Below are positions 26,946-38,867 of a stretch of DNA of 64,000 bases, piece after piece. The notes below the pieces were generated by a model, which worked only from the letters and a program-made list of their open reading frames with translations, did no database searches and was not told where the DNA came from. The stretch spans positions 30,436,923 to 30,500,922 of the forward strand of contig NC_031498.1 in assembly GCF_000237925.1 (NCBI RefSeq), written 5' to 3'. The translations under genes were made by a program, and so were the position numbers. This DNA comes from Schistosoma mansoni. Its lineage: Eukaryota; Platyhelminthes; Trematoda; Strigeidida; Schistosomatidae. Every line of letters starts with the position of its first letter. The stretch's first letter is position 1.

Positions 26946-28239
26946 TTAACCAAGAAATTCATTTGTTGGTAACATTGATTGTCGATAAAGATCATAGTAA
27001 TAACTTGCTGACTTCTGTGGACGTTTAACTGAAAAGTAATTGACACATAAATATAGACAAATGAATATACATACAATCATGTAGTGTAATGCTTTGCTAA
27101 TCATTCAACTCGATAACCCTTATTATCCAAATCTAAACGGTGCATGAAATCAGAAGGCAAAGAGAAGTTACAACTACAGTTTATTATTAAATGGCGTAGG
27201 CTACAAAGCTATAAGCACATGAGTAAGTATCAGAAAGCAAAGCGAAAATAACACACATTGGAGATGGCGGGTAAGCCAACTCTGTAGCCGTTTCTCTGTC
27301 ACCAGCTTAGCTGTCTTCTCTGAATTTGTGCTAATAGGTTTTTGTGGTTTTTACTGAGAGCATTTACAAATAGACTCACATGACCATTGGTGGCTGCAAG
27401 ACAAAGCAAAATCTAATAATAGGATTTGAGTGCATACATATATGGGGAGGAGGAGGATGAATCATCGAATGATACTCAAGCAATCAACGTTTTAGCTAGA
27501 GTCTGTCATATGCTCTAGTGATCATAACAGTAAAAAGATACATGGGAATTGTTATTATCCAAATGACAATATCTGTTATGTAAGTTAATAAAAAGGGCTT
27601 AACCAAAATTAACCATCATCGAAATTGGGTGTAGGATAGTTGCTATAATCATTTCATGATGTAAACTGAAAGAATCCTATATTATGGTATGGATCCGAGT
27701 AAAGGGCTCAATACAACAGCAATAACATTTTATATTCATCTAGTTCATTCAACGAATCATCTTAAGTTCACTGATATTCAAATGAATGTGTCTTCAAATA
27801 AATAAATAAATTCTACACATTTGTTTAGATCTAAGGTTTGAAAAGATTGAGGAATTCTTAGTCCATTACATTCATATATCGAAAGAGGATAGTTATTAAT
27901 TTTTTAAAATAGTTGAATTATTCTATATTATATATATAGTTGAAATCAGGAGTCCATTGAAGCTAGACCAACATGGAAAACCTGGGAGAACAAGACGGCC
28001 GTTTCGTCCTGTTGTAGGACTCTTCAGCAGTGCACGTCCACAAGCTCAGAGAACAAAACTCCATCAAAATTTTCTTTTTGTACGATCAATAGTTCGTGGT
28101 CAATTTATTAAAGTATAAACTAACTACTTATAATGTATTTTAGTAGTTAAATAAATGTTTCTCAAAATTACCTGATATTGGTAATCGGTCTTTCTTTTTA
28201 AGTCTACGTTCATGTACCCGTTTAAACCATAATTCTTCT
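26946..28239 (-). CDS. Last two exons of an unrecognised gene (tentative)
   Basis: Minus-strand exon 28239-28172 begins after TTTCCCAG and ends TCAG|GTAATT; exon 27028-26946 begins after TACTTTTCAG and ends TAA. The joined frame (phase 1) reads REELWFKRVHERRLKKKDRL, PISVKRPQKSASYYYDLYRQ, SMLPTNEFLG. It is basic and then Tyr-rich, with no family recognised. The frame also stays open upstream to about 28261 (MMDFP), where L2 debris begins. Earlier exons were not found. It could be a small complete ORF of about 55 residues or the tail of a larger gene. Confidence 0.45.
27100..27320. repeat. Repeat E copy 2
   Basis: Reverse complement of 4765-4975 (CAAAGAGAAGTTACAACTAC; ATTGGAGATGGCGGGTAAGC). 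It lies in the intron of the tentative minus-strand gene? No: it lies between its two exons (27029-28171), so it is intronic if that model is right. Confidence 0.5.
27938..28050 (-). repeat. Family B hammerhead SINE, 3' part
   Basis: Plus strand GAAGCTAGACCAACATGGAA, GACGGCCGTTTCGTCCTGTT, TCAGCAGTGCACGTCC. Confidence 0.7.
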
Positions 28240-28261
28240 CTGGGAAAGTCCATCATGTAAT

Positions 28262-28300
28262 CGGAATTCAAGGTTTAAGGGAAGATAAAGAGTGTATAAA
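28262..28300 (-). mobile_element. L2 LINE 3' stub
   Basis: AAGGTTTAAGGGAAGATAAA then GAGTGTATA is the antisense of the L2 coding end (compare 41625-41655). It abuts the tentative exon at 28239. Confidence 0.6.
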
Positions 28301-28514
28301 ATCCATGAGTGGTTCATCTAGTTTTTTTAAAACAACATATAAATAAGAAGAAAGTTACTTTGTGAAAAAGATATAAGCAAATCATGACTTTTTAGCTCCG
28401 TACTTGTCTTATTCATTCTTATATTAACAGTCTAGTTTGACTACATGAAACTACACGTTAAACTCTCATTGAATTATCACTTTTAAAGTCTTTTTATCTG
28501 GAATCCAGAGTATT

Positions 28515-29212
28515 TCTTGTTTTTATGCAGAGTAATGCATCTTCGCCGATACAATACAGCATGCACCAATCGAATCACACTTGACGGAGAAGCTTTGGAG
28601 CATGTGAAAACCTTTACATATCTGAGAGGCATCATCGATGAACACGATGGATCAGATGCAGATGTGGAGGCGCGGATCGGCAAAGTGATAGCGTCATATT
28701 TACAACTGAAGAACATTCGGAACTCAAAACCATTGTCAACCAACACCAAGATCAGAATTTTCAATACAAATGTCAAGACAGTTCTACTGTATGGGGTGGA
28801 GAAGTGGAGAACTACGAAAGTCATCATCCAGAAGATACAGGTGTTTATCAACAGTCGTCTACGCAAAATACTTCGGATCCGTTGGACAGACACTATCAGC
28901 AACATTCTACTGTGAGAGACAACAAACCAGATCCCAGTGGAGGAAGAAATCAGGAAGAAGCGGTGGAAGTGGGTAGGACACATATTGAGGAAATCACCCA
29001 ACTGCGTCACAAGACAAGTCCTCACATGGAATCCAAAAGGACAAAGGAGAAGAGGAAGACCAAAGAACACATTATGCCGAGAAATGGAGACAGAGATGAG
29101 AAGAACGAACAAAAGTTGGATATAACTAGAAAGGAAGGCCTAGGACAGAGTGAGTTGGAGAATGCTGGTTGGCGGCCTATGCTCCATTGGGGGTAACAGG
29201 CGTAAGTAAGTG
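28515..29212 (+). pseudogene. L1 (RTE/SR2-like LINE), best-preserved 3' end
   Basis: One frame holds 132 codons: [60 protein letters not shown] and [20 protein letters not shown]. After a stop at 28915 a shifted frame continues ([40 protein letters not shown]) and ends GTAACAGGCGTAAGTAAGTG. It is the conserved non-catalytic C-terminal part of the family's polyprotein. Confidence 0.85.
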
Positions 29213-29454
29213 ATGCATCTTCACTTTAAAATGTAAAATCTCACAGTGGATAGCTCATCAAAACGTCAGACTTGTTCAAATACTTTTGATAGTTAAAGTA
29301 TCTGTTCATCAAGTACAATTCTATAGAAATAAATGAACAGAGTACAGTTCATTCATTTTAAGTATTCGATACCATAAAGACATACATTATTACATCACAA
29401 ATATTACTTGAATATATTAAAGATTTCTACTGAATGTAATGAATATTAATGATG

Positions 29455-29580
29455 AGTTACTGGTTACTGGTTTCGAATCCCAGAGTCGACATCAACTCTG
29501 AGATGCAGGTACATCCAGCTGACGAGTCCCCCAAAATAGGACGAAACGCGCGTCGTGGATTCCACTGCTAGCCACTAATG
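29455..29580 (+). repeat. Family A hammerhead SINE, 3' half
   Basis: GGTTTCGAATCCCAGAGTCG (B box side), ribozyme and GATTCCACTGCTAGCCAC. Truncated before the A box. Confidence 0.8.
29515..29558 (+). ncRNA. Hammerhead ribozyme, family A, intact core
   Basis: CCAG, CTGACGA, stem II GTCC/GGAC with an enlarged loop, CGAAAC, palindrome ACGCGCGT, C, GTGG. All conserved core positions are present. Confidence 0.82.
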
Positions 29581-29694
29581 GTATAATAAACTGATATCAA
29601 CTAGAAAAATTGTCTAGAACTGTCAAGTGTTGAATGACTGCTCCACCATAGCTTAACGCTTTGAAGAAATTCATATTTTGCGATCTTACAAAAG

Positions 29695-30065
29695 AATGAG
29701 CTTGTTATGTTCGCTACTTGATTAACGCAGAATATGGTATACAACTACGGTACTCGAACGTATGGAACCTCACAGTCATAAAATCATAAGACAGAACAAA
29801 GCTGGAGAAGTGTTTGTTGGATAGGAACCAAAATGTACTGGAAATCATGGGTATTTATAGATAATTGCGTTTGTTATAACATCATTACAATTCAGCCAAT
29901 CCGTACATACTCTGCTACTGTCCAATCGTAGTATGTCACGTTAATATTCTAGAGAACTCTATCACGTTCTGATTAGATGGAAACTCTTCAGCTCTTTTAG
30001 GGCCTATGGAAGCTATATCGTAATTCTCGGAAGCCGTATCCACAGAACCGATGTCTCTTTTTTTC
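29695..30065 (-). mobile_element. Repeat T, LTR-like, divergent
   Basis: Antisense T block with AAATCATGGGTATTTATAGA and AATTCAGCCAATCCGTACAT, as in 10840-10905. Confidence 0.5.
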
Positions 30066-30782
30066 CAGCAGTTTCAGTGGTAACGACCAAATAGATCATT
30101 GTTTTATAATACAAAGCAGGTCAATAACTTGGATAAAAAGACACCAATTTAACGTCTATTGAAATCATTGAAATTACGTAATAAGTGTTCAGATAATCAG
30201 ACAATGAAGAATAAATTTGATAATAGGGGTCAGGAATAAATAAACGAACAGAATATTTTGAAAATAATAACAAATAAAATAATTTGTTAAGCCTGATTCG
30301 ATCGAAGAAGAGATAAGGGTATTTCACATTTCCAATAAATACCAAGACTTGACTTGTCAGCTGGAAACCTTATACTTTCTTCCATATATAAGAGACAAGA
30401 TCGAAACCCATAAACAGAAGTAGTGGGTATATAATAAATTACTGGAGGTGATTTATTTCTATCTATTACGGGTTCGCTATGGGATAGATATGATGGAACG
30501 GAGGCGGGTATTGTACTGGTTAAATTCTTACTTTATCATCAGGGGAGGTGTTCACCACCTCGTTGGTTCGGTTTTCTGAATGTATTACCAAAACACCTTT
30601 CTCCATAGGAGCAGATGGGTTCATAGATAAACATGGGTGTAAGATAAGCAGATTCAAGATTAAAGAAGAGAAATAACTTAACAACCGGCGATGTCACTAT
30701 TTTCATGTTCACCGTACGCATATAGCTCTTCAGAAAACCTTGTTCATAACTAATTTCATTCAAAATATTATGAATGAAACCT
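30066..30782. other. No gene or repeat recognised
   Basis: Short frames at 30121-30763 lack splice borders and family features. Confidence 0.5.
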
Positions 30783-32275
30783 CCGCCTGTGGCACTTCTA
30801 GGGTTACTGTCAGTTCAAAGTTCGGGTAAGGGATGAGAGTTGAGCATGGGGTCACCAAACGTATTCCGTAGAATACAATCGTCATAAAAAAAACGCTAAC
30901 CAGTAAAAGTTATATAAACTTTTTCTTGGGAGTTGTAGGATCTTCATTTAGAAGAATTATAACGCCTCATGATAAAAGTCGAGATTCTTCGAAAGTTATG
31001 CGGATGATGTCCCTTATAACAACCACAGAAACAATTAATATATGTACATGTAGTGTCCGGACAATGTGAGAGACTAAGAGGACCAGTAAAATAGCAACGG
31101 AAATAAGGATATACAACTTGACAGCACTCAGAGTCAGAGAAACCCATTGAACCCAAGCTGAACAAAAGTGGTTAGATTCTGGAGAGATGCTGCTGTATTC
31201 GGGTCACGAAGAAAAAAATGCTTCGCGCAACAAGGCAGTTGCTTTGATACCTTCCAAAGAGGCGCGTAAATCACTTATAAGATGAGAATCTCATGGTTCG
31301 GGGATCATCAAAGCATCCTTCAAAATAAAGAGGGAATCACGATAAATGTTATTCAGTGTTATGTACCCACCAATGATAGCAATGAAGACGATAAAGATCA
31401 GTTTTACGAGAGACTGCAATCGACCATAGAGAAGTGTCTATGAAAGGACCTGACCATCCTGATGGGAGATCTAAATGCTAAAGTCGGAATGGACAACACG
31501 GGATATGAAGATATCATAGGATGACATGGACTGACTGGGAGAAAGCAACGAGAATGGTGAGTGAGTTGCAAATTTATGTCCATTCAACAAATGAATTATA
31601 GGCGTCACAATAGTCACACATAAGCGAAAAATCAAGATTTCCAAATGCAACACGGAGAACATCAAAAAAATAGCACTTGATGGAGAAACTCTGGAAGAGA
31701 TAAAAACCTTTATGTACCTGGGAAGCATCATTGGTGAACAAGTAGGATTCGATGCAAACGTAAGGGCAATGTTCCTACAGTCAAAGAACATATGAAACTC
31801 AAAACAACCGTCTACAAGCTAACACCAAAGTCATAATCTTCAATACGAACAGTTCTACTGTATGGAGCTAAAACTTTGAGAACTACTACAATCGTCATCA
31901 TAACAGTAAAAGTATTCACAAGCATTTGTGCACTTAGGATACTCAATATCAGTCGATCAGATATCATCAGCAACAACCACCTGTGACTGAGAGCAAATCA
32001 ACTTCCATATGAACAAGAAATCAGGAAAAGACGTTGGAAGTGAAGATGGCATACATTGAGGAAATTCTCAAACTGCATATTAAGGCAATCCCTAAATTTG
32101 AATCCTGAAAGGAAACAGAAAAAAGGAAGACTAAAGAACACATTATGCCTAAAATTGGAAGTAGACATGAAAAGGATGAATAGTAACTGGAAACAAGGAT
32201 CTCGGACAAATTGTATTGGGGAATCTTGGTCGGTAGCCTACGCTGCACTAGAGATAATAAGCTTAAGTAAGTCAT
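30783..32275 (+). pseudogene. L1 (RTE/SR2-like LINE), internally deleted copy with endonuclease
   Basis: The 5' region (CTCCGCCTGTGGCACTTCTA; GGGGTCACC..CGCTAACCAG) matches 60350-60480. Endonuclease codons follow: TTTETINICTCSVRTM, WLDSGEMLLYSGHEE, VIQCYVPTNDSNEDDKDQFY and LTILMGDLNAKVGMDNTGYE (the EEP-fold GDLNAK/GDFN motif). The sequence then jumps at about 31550-31640 to the RT C-terminal part (LDGETLEEIKTFMYLGSII), omitting the catalytic RT. Stops are frequent. It ends ATAAGCTTAAGTAAGT. Confidence 0.85.
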
Positions 32276-32354
32276 ATGACCATATTCTCCTATTCTTATA
32301 ATCATAGCATCTTACTAGGTTTCACTATTCCATCAATTTGTTTATAATCCAAAT

Positions 32355-32475
32355 GTACATTATCAAAGTAATTCTCACTGCTGAGGAGTCCCATAATAGA
32401 ACGAAACAACCGTCCACTGCTTCCAGATTTTCCATGGTAGTCTAGCTTCAATTGACTCATGATTTCAACGATCTC
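32355..32475 (+). repeat. Family B hammerhead SINE, 3' part
   Basis: CACTGCTGAGGAGTCCCATA, GAACGAAACAACCGTCC and tail. Core largely intact; stem II has a mismatch. Confidence 0.75.
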
Positions 32476-32719
32476 ATTCAATAATACCAAAGAACAACAA
32501 CAACTGATCACAATATACTCACCATATTCATGGATCATTCGATTACAATTGTTCAATACAATAGAGATTACAATAATTATAAATGATGATAAATAGAATT
32601 TCATGCAAATCATATTCTTTAATCTATTGTAATACGAATAATACAAAAAACAAGCAGAGTAAAGATACGGATACTGATGTACTTGTTAAACAAACAAAAA
32701 AAGAAAAGAAAAAAGAAAA

Positions 32720-32920
32720 AAACCCTCTGATAATAGTAACCATGTGCTCACTATTGACTGGCTTCGAGAGGTAAATCCAGGAGTTCTAGTGAGAAGCAGT
32801 GACCAGTGGAGTTCAACCACGTCTGTTGTGAGATATCAATTCACTTAGACATTGGTGAATGGTTGCTCAATTTCGTGGATTGGTTGAAGTTAAACATTAA
32901 CACTGTTGGATGCCTCTAAT
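32720..32920 (+). repeat. Family B 5' region
   Basis: CTGATAATAGTAACCATGTG, GTTCTAGTGAGAAGCAGTGA and GTTAAACATTAACACTGTTG, i.e. the unit upstream of its tRNA-like part. Confidence 0.7.
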
Positions 32921-32959
32921 TCATAATAATAAAATGCCTATTAGTATCAAGATTTCGTA

Positions 32960-33460
32960 CTAAGATGTTGGTTGGAGGTAGTCAACAGGAAACACTGGAT
33001 CTAGGATTCATGCTACCTGGAACTCGTCAGCAAAGTGTACCAGTAATCTTGATGTAACTGATGCTCCCTGACAGATTAGATTCCATGTCACCCAGATTCA
33101 CAGTCAGAAACGTTATCACTGAGCTATTTGGGCCACGACTGACCTCCTGCAGGATTTAGATGTATTTACAATTGATTGACCACTGGGTGTCGATCAATGT
33201 CATGCATGTCGGGTCCTTCTTAGTGAAGGTCGAATCCTATCGACCACCTTGCTGACAAGTACCAAGTAGCACGAAACCTAGATCGAGGGTTTCTTATTGA
33301 CTATCTCCAACCATCATCTTATCTTAACATAATGCACGCAATGTCGAGTCACCTAGACTGGTGGCCACATTGCGAGTTGTTCGATAGGATTCGATCTACT
33401 TTAAGAAGGGCCTGACATACATGAAAGTGATAACCACCCAGTGATCAATCAATTGTAAAA
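32960..33460. repeat. Family C inverted pair
   Basis: Minus-oriented ribozyme and tRNA-like part (32962-33150) face a plus-oriented ribozyme (33243-33290: CCTTGCTGACAAGTACC, GCACGAAACC) with its 3' block to CAATCAATTGT. The two copies are head to head, about 220 bp apart. Confidence 0.8.
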
Positions 33461-34170
33461 GAGCTCGTATTGTTATTCATCATTTGTTCAGATACTACTT
33501 TCGATCATCTCAAAACAACACAGGTTAATTATGTATTTATAACATTTTACTTTGTATCCGGTTGGTCTGAAAACACTATGTATTATCTACCTCTAAATCA
33601 AATGCTTGAATTTGAACAGACTTTGATATTTCCGAATCCATTTAGTTATTACAAATAAGATAATGTTTTTAGAATAAGATTCCGAAACTACAGATAGCTT
33701 CATTTAATTGTAGATGTTGAAGAGATTTGAAATAAACAGAAACTGATATCATCATACTTTATCTTTTAACTTGTTGATTAAAGCTTATTTTCAACAGTAA
33801 ATGATGTGTGGACAAGAATGACAATGATCGGTTGTCTTGACGAGTCGGACACTAGATAGAATAACAGGTGTTATATGTGTTATATAGATTCCCTTATCCT
33901 GACTGTTATTGATTGACTGTTCTTATTGTTGGATTGTGTCGGATTTTGGTGTGGAAATATATTGACGTTCTAGTCAGGTGGATCTCGTGTTCTTGATCTG
34001 ACTTGTGTTGAAGTCGTGTAGAATAGATGACAATGGGTGGGAAATCTAGTGTAGATATTTGTCTGAGGTAAATTAACGTCCCACATACATGTAAAAAGTA
34101 AAAGGACTGTTACAACCAGAAACCCTAGAGTTATAACTAGTAACTTACAGTTTATAACAGTAAAAAAGAT
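33461..34170. other. No gene or repeat recognised
   Basis: A 62-codon frame at 33470-33658 follows a weak CAACACAG acceptor-like site but has no pyrimidine tract or family match. Confidence 0.45.
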
Positions 34171-34171
34171 C

Positions 34172-34325
34172 AGAAAAGGGTTTTGTGAAGATTATAGTCA
34201 TTTAATAGTTGAATTGATGAGTCGATTAAAGCTAGACCACCATGAAAAACCTGGAAGCCATAAACAACCGTTTCGTCTCAGTATAAGACTCTTCAGCAGT
34301 GCGCATCCACGATCCCGCCTTCGGG
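34172..34325 (-). repeat. Family B hammerhead SINE, 3' part
   Basis: Plus strand GGGTTTTGTGAAGATTATAG, AACAACCGTTTCGTCTCAGT, TTCAGCAGTGCGCATCCACG. Confidence 0.72.
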
Positions 34326-34671
34326 ATAAAGATAAGTGAATTGTTCTAAATGTAAGATTTATGAAGAATATCTTCTTTATCCTTCTAACTGAATGGATAT
34401 TAATATACATATACATATACATACATAACATTTTCTGTATTCTAAGTCGGTTATGCCGGCAATATTCTTTTAAAAGTCATTATTATTATTATTATTATGT
34501 CAGAGATTTTCTGCACCATTTCATCAAGGATTCAATCAACCTTAACCAATTATAGTCATTCCTATATATATATAAGAAATGGGAAACGTCTCCTTCTATC
34601 GGTTCCTTAGTAATGAATAATTAATTTCTATCTTAAAAGTTCAACATTCATAACTATGATTGAAGAAGGGG

Positions 34672-34745
34672 TTTTGTGGAGATTTAGTATTTTCATAGTT
34701 GAAAGCATGAGTCTAGCTTCAATTGACTCAAGCTTTTAACTATTA
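34672..34745. repeat. Family B tail fold-back
   Basis: AGTTGAAAGCATGAGTCTAG meets CTTCAATTGACTCAAGCTTT: a minus and a plus tail joined with the ribozymes deleted, leaving a short hairpin. Confidence 0.65.
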
Positions 34746-34959
34746 TTGAGGAAAAAAAAAACAGCAAATGAACAATCCAATGAAGGGAACGTTTTTTTTC
34801 TTTCATTAAAGTTATACAATCCTATTTATAGTTTACTTATCCTATATACTTTCCTGTTCAGACATTTCAGTTCACTATAAGAGAAGGAATTAAGGCCAAA
34901 CTCTTATATTGGATTGCATCGAGATGTATCTATAGGCTTGGTTGCCACTTTCGTGAAGT

Positions 34960-35150
34960 ATGTCACTGGTAGTATGGTGTGTGCTACTGATGTCGATAGA
35001 TATAAGTAGTATATATCATCAATTGAAAGTGAAATATCTGGCAACAGAAGGTTAAGAAGATTGAAAAAAAGAGAAAGAGAATACAGAATGATTGGTGTAG
35101 ATACAAAAGAACAACGAATTATAAGAAGATTGACTGATATTTTCCACATG
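34960..35150 (+). repeat. Repeat D copy 5
   Basis: TACTGATGTCGATAGATATA, GCAACAGAAGGTTAAGAAGA; about 190 bp. Confidence 0.6.
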
Positions 35151-35154
35151 TTGG

Positions 35155-35640
35155 TATCAGAAGAGGTTTTGCGGAGATTTTAGTAATTTTATAGTTGAAC
35201 TCATGAGTCAATTGAAGCTAGACCACCATGGAAAATCTGGAAGTGTTGGGTGGCCGTTTGGTCCTATTGTGGGACTCCTCAGCAGTGCGCACTCACGATC
35301 CTGCCTCGCCAGATTTGAACCCTGGACCTGTCAGTCTCGTGAGCAAATGCTTAACTTCTAAACCAAGTATCCGGCTGACATCCAACAGTGTTAATGTCTA
35401 ACTTCAAACGATACATGAAATTAAGAAACTGTCCGGCTCAGTGGTCTGTAGGTTAAGCGTCCTCGCGAAAGACCGATAAATTTTGAGTTCCAATCACGTG
35501 AGGCGGGATCCTGGATGCGCAATGCTGAGGAGTCCCACAATAGGACGACACTGCCGTCTAGTGCTTCCAGGTTTTCCATGGTGGTCTAGCTTCAATTGAC
35601 TCGTGATTTCAACCATAAAATTACATCAGTTATTTTGTTT
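35155..35640. repeat. Family B head-to-head pair
   Basis: A minus copy (35160-35430) with ribozyme and tRNA-like part is followed by a plus copy (35430-35640: CCGGCTCAGTGGTCTGTAGG, GCTGAGGAGTCCCACAATAG). Both ribozymes have core changes. Confidence 0.78.
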
Positions 35641-35929
35641 TTACCGAAATCTCCTTTAAGTATGTCAGACTTTAGACATTGTTGTAAAGAAGATTTATTT
35701 CAACAAATTACCTGTATATTTGTTTGCTATCAACAATTTATTAAATTTCTTTTGTAAGTAATACTTAATAACATTATTAGTAGTATTGTCGTGATAAGAA
35801 ATAATTAAATAATATGGTATAAATATTGAACTAACAATAAGATTATCAGGAGATATACATGCTTCATTTCTACTCTATGACTCGGTTATAAATTCATAAA
35901 CTTGTAGATAGGAAATCATTACTGAAATT

Positions 35930-36275
35930 CACTTGATATTGTTTGCTTATAAAGCTTGTGAATTAAGGGAATATCGAGGTAATACGCACAGGATACACTA
36001 TATGTCAATAAGAGACTGATAATCGATTGCAGTCCTAAATGTCAATGGGAACACTCAAGTAAACAATACCAAGTGAATTTAAACTTCACCTCATTTACAA
36101 GTGAGTGGCTATCGGGACTCAGTAGGTAAGTAGGTAACGCAATGGCGTTTGAAGCGAAAGGTACTGGGTTTAAATCTTGGAATGAACACGAAATCTGAGA
36201 TGCAGGTATATAGAACTGACGAGTCCCAGGTAGGGCGAAATATGCGTTCTGGATTCTAGTGCTAGTCACTATTTA
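35930..36275 (+). repeat. Family A hammerhead SINE, circularly permuted unit
   Basis: It begins with the downstream block (TTTGCTTATAAAGCTTGTGA) and ends with the ribozyme and GCTAGTCACTATT, the reverse of the usual order. It equals about one unit cut just after the CCACTATC block. Confidence 0.78.
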
Positions 36276-36569
36276 TTTTTTTTAGCATCTGACTATGGTG
36301 GAACCAAGGCAGTCACCCAAAAATGATATTGAATGATGTCATATTGTGTTGTAAATAGACTGAAGTTGGAAATATGAACCTCTTCAGATGCTACGGCTAC
36401 CTACAATCTAATTTCATTAAAACTTTCAACCTAGATACAATTTCCAGGTAATCTACTCAGGATTAACATATCCTAATAAAGATTGATTATTCATAGTAGA
36501 GAGACTCAGACTTTATATATATAACTAAAAGAGATAGTTACAATCTGTAGTGTGGTTTACTGTCCGAAA

Positions 36570-36905
36570 TTTCGGGCTAACAATGGTATCTAGGACACGC
36601 GTTTCGTCCTATTTGGAACTCGTCAGCTGGATATACCTGAATTTCAGAATTCATGTTCACTCCTGGACTTAAACCCAGTATCGTTCGCTTTAAACGCCAT
36701 TGCGTTACCTACTTACCTACTGAGTCCCTGATAGCTATTCGCTTGTGCAATGCGTTGAAGTTTTAATTCGCTTAGTATTGTTTGTTTGAATTTTCCCATC
36801 GATGTGTTAGGACTGCAACTGGTCAATCTCTTATTGGCATATGTGCATCCTGTGTATATTGCCTCGATATAGCCTTAATTCAAAAGCATTCTAAGCAAAG
36901 ATGAA
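36570..36905 (-). repeat. Family A hammerhead SINE, circularly permuted unit
   Basis: In minus orientation it starts CATCTTTGCTTAGAATGC and ends with the ribozyme and CATTGTTAGCCC, the same permutation as 35930-36275. Ribozyme core intact (CTGACGA, GAAAC, GTC). Confidence 0.78.
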
Positions 36906-37084
36906 TATTAATTTGATAGTTAGATATGATAGATGTAGATTTGATAATAATACTCCTTAATACACAATAAGGATGTGTACAAAAGAACTTTGTATACATA
37001 TATAATCTATATTTATAAACTTCTAATCGTTATTATTAAAAAGGTTCACTATTGCTTAAACATTTTCATTTGTCTCTTCTATAA

Positions 37085-37415
37085 AGATGTGAATCACTGA
37101 CAAGTTAATATGATGTTTATCAGTGAACGAGAGAACGAGAACCCGATTGGGGACAGTCAAATGAATTCGAATACATAATTACAGAACATCTTAGTAAAAT
37201 CTAAGAATCATACAGTAAAGAATTCATTTGAAAAATGTCAGTCGATCGTCTCAAACTTGACTGTTCCTTCGTTTCCACATCAATCATTTTCTATTCTCAT
37301 TCTGTTTTTTTTTTCAATCTTCTTAACCTTCTGTTGCCAGATATTTCCTTTTTCTATATTCATGTTCCATACTACTTATATCTATCAACATCAGTAGTAT
37401 ACCCCCATAACATAT
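37085..37415 (-). repeat. Repeat D copy 6
   Basis: Antisense D: CTTCTTAACCTTCTGTTGCC with ATACTACTTATATCTATCAA. Confidence 0.6.
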
Positions 37416-37639
37416 ATTTTTTTAATTTAAAGGATATCTCCGTTTTTTAATTGAATAACATTTATTAATACACAAGAGACTAGATGAATTTAATAAAGCT
37501 TAATTATATTTTATTTAAAACAACATGCTTCAACCTTCCTTCATTATGTTCTATTCATCCAGATAAATAATATTCTAAGGATAATTTAAATTTCCCACTT
37601 CTATTCAGGGTTATTATTGTTACTAATACTATTCTTCAC

Positions 37640-37895
37640 TTGGTATTGTTTGTTTGAATCTTCCCATTGATGTTTTTAGGACTGCAACTGGTCAGTCTCT
37701 AATTGGCATATATGCATACTGTGCGTTTTGTCACGATATTGCGTTTGAAGCGAACAGTACTGGGTTCGAGTCCCAGAGTGAACATCAAACTCGGAGATGC
37801 ATGTAAACCCAGCTGACAAGTCCCAAATAGGACGAAACGCGCGTCAAACTGGATTCCAATGCTAGCCACTATCTATCTTTGCTTATAATACTATT
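37640..37895 (+). repeat. Family A hammerhead SINE, AAA subfamily
   Basis: A minus-oriented flank block, then plus GGTTCGAGTCCCAGAGTGAA, ribozyme 37809-37852 and CCACTATCTATCTTTGCTTA. The core has CTGACAA instead of CTGACGA. Confidence 0.75.
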
Positions 37896-37945
37896 ATTAA
37901 TACTATTATTACTACTATTATTATTACTATTATTAGTAGTGTTAT
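37890..37945. repeat. ATT/ACT triplet microsatellite
   Basis: Imperfect ATTACT/ATT repeats directly after the family A copy. Confidence 0.7.
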
Positions 37946-38209
37946 TATTGTCAATGCTTAAACTCTTAATAATTCAATGTTCAATATTTTTTTTATTTTT
38001 AATTTATATCCAATTAAGTTAATTTTTGTCAATCTATTTAAATGTAAATTAGATTTCTCAGAATTGGGTTAATGAATCAGTATGGAAATGGAAGAAAAAT
38101 ATGAATCTAAATGAAAAATAGAAAAGAAAAATTAGGGTGCCATGTAATGGTTAACTTTTTGTTTAACTAAACTACTGAATGTTTTTCAGTAGAGAATTTT
38201 GAGAAATTT

Positions 38210-38620
38210 TTTGAATTTTCACAGTTGAAATCATGAGTCAATCGAAGCTAGACAAACATGGTAAACCTGGAAGCACTGGACGGTCGTTTTGTCCTATTGT
38301 GGGACTCCTCAGTAGTGCGCATCCACGATCGCGTCTCACGGGATTCGAACCCAGAATCTATCAGTCTTGAACCAAAGCACTTAACCGCTAGACCACTGAG
38401 CTTGTGGGCATCCGATGGTGTTAATGTCTAACTTCAACCAATCCACGAAGTTTGAGCAACCATTCACCAGTTGTCTTCAGTGAGTTGTTATCTAACAACA
38501 GACGTGGTTGAACTCGACTTGTCACTGCTTCTCACTAGAACTACAGGACATATATCTTGAAGCCAGTCACTAGTGAACATATGATTATAATCAGAAGAGG
38601 TTTTGTGGAGATTCTTTTGA
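38210..38620 (-). repeat. Family B unit with a tail-head junction
   Basis: A full minus unit (ribozyme at about 38270-38320, tRNA-like part, 5' region to CACTAGTGAACATATGATTA) is joined to the start of another tail (CAGAAGAGGTTTTGTGGAGA), the concatemer junction seen also at 22270 and 49450. Confidence 0.8.
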
Positions 38621-38867
38621 AATTTAGTCTCTACTGATTAGCATATAGATATGAGATTGTATACAGCATTACTGAGAGAATAAATTGATATAGTTATGTT
38701 TTCATTTTTGGTTGGAGTTATAATTAGAGAATTTCTATGAATTTTAAATGGGGAAGAAAGAGTTATATTATTTCTTAATGGTTTTCTCAGTTTGAATTTC
38801 GTTAATGATAAGGTTTTGATATTTTATCTACACTGAAAAAGAAGTTCGTCAATGTTCTTAAGTAAGC

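Noticed and set aside
28483-29112. 209-codon minus-strand frame, the second longest in the window
   Set aside because: Antisense of an L1 RT fragment that has clear sense homology; such antisense frames recur in every L1 copy.
33470-33658. Possible terminal exon ending in TAA
   Set aside because: The acceptor-like CACAG lacks a pyrimidine tract and no partner exon was found.
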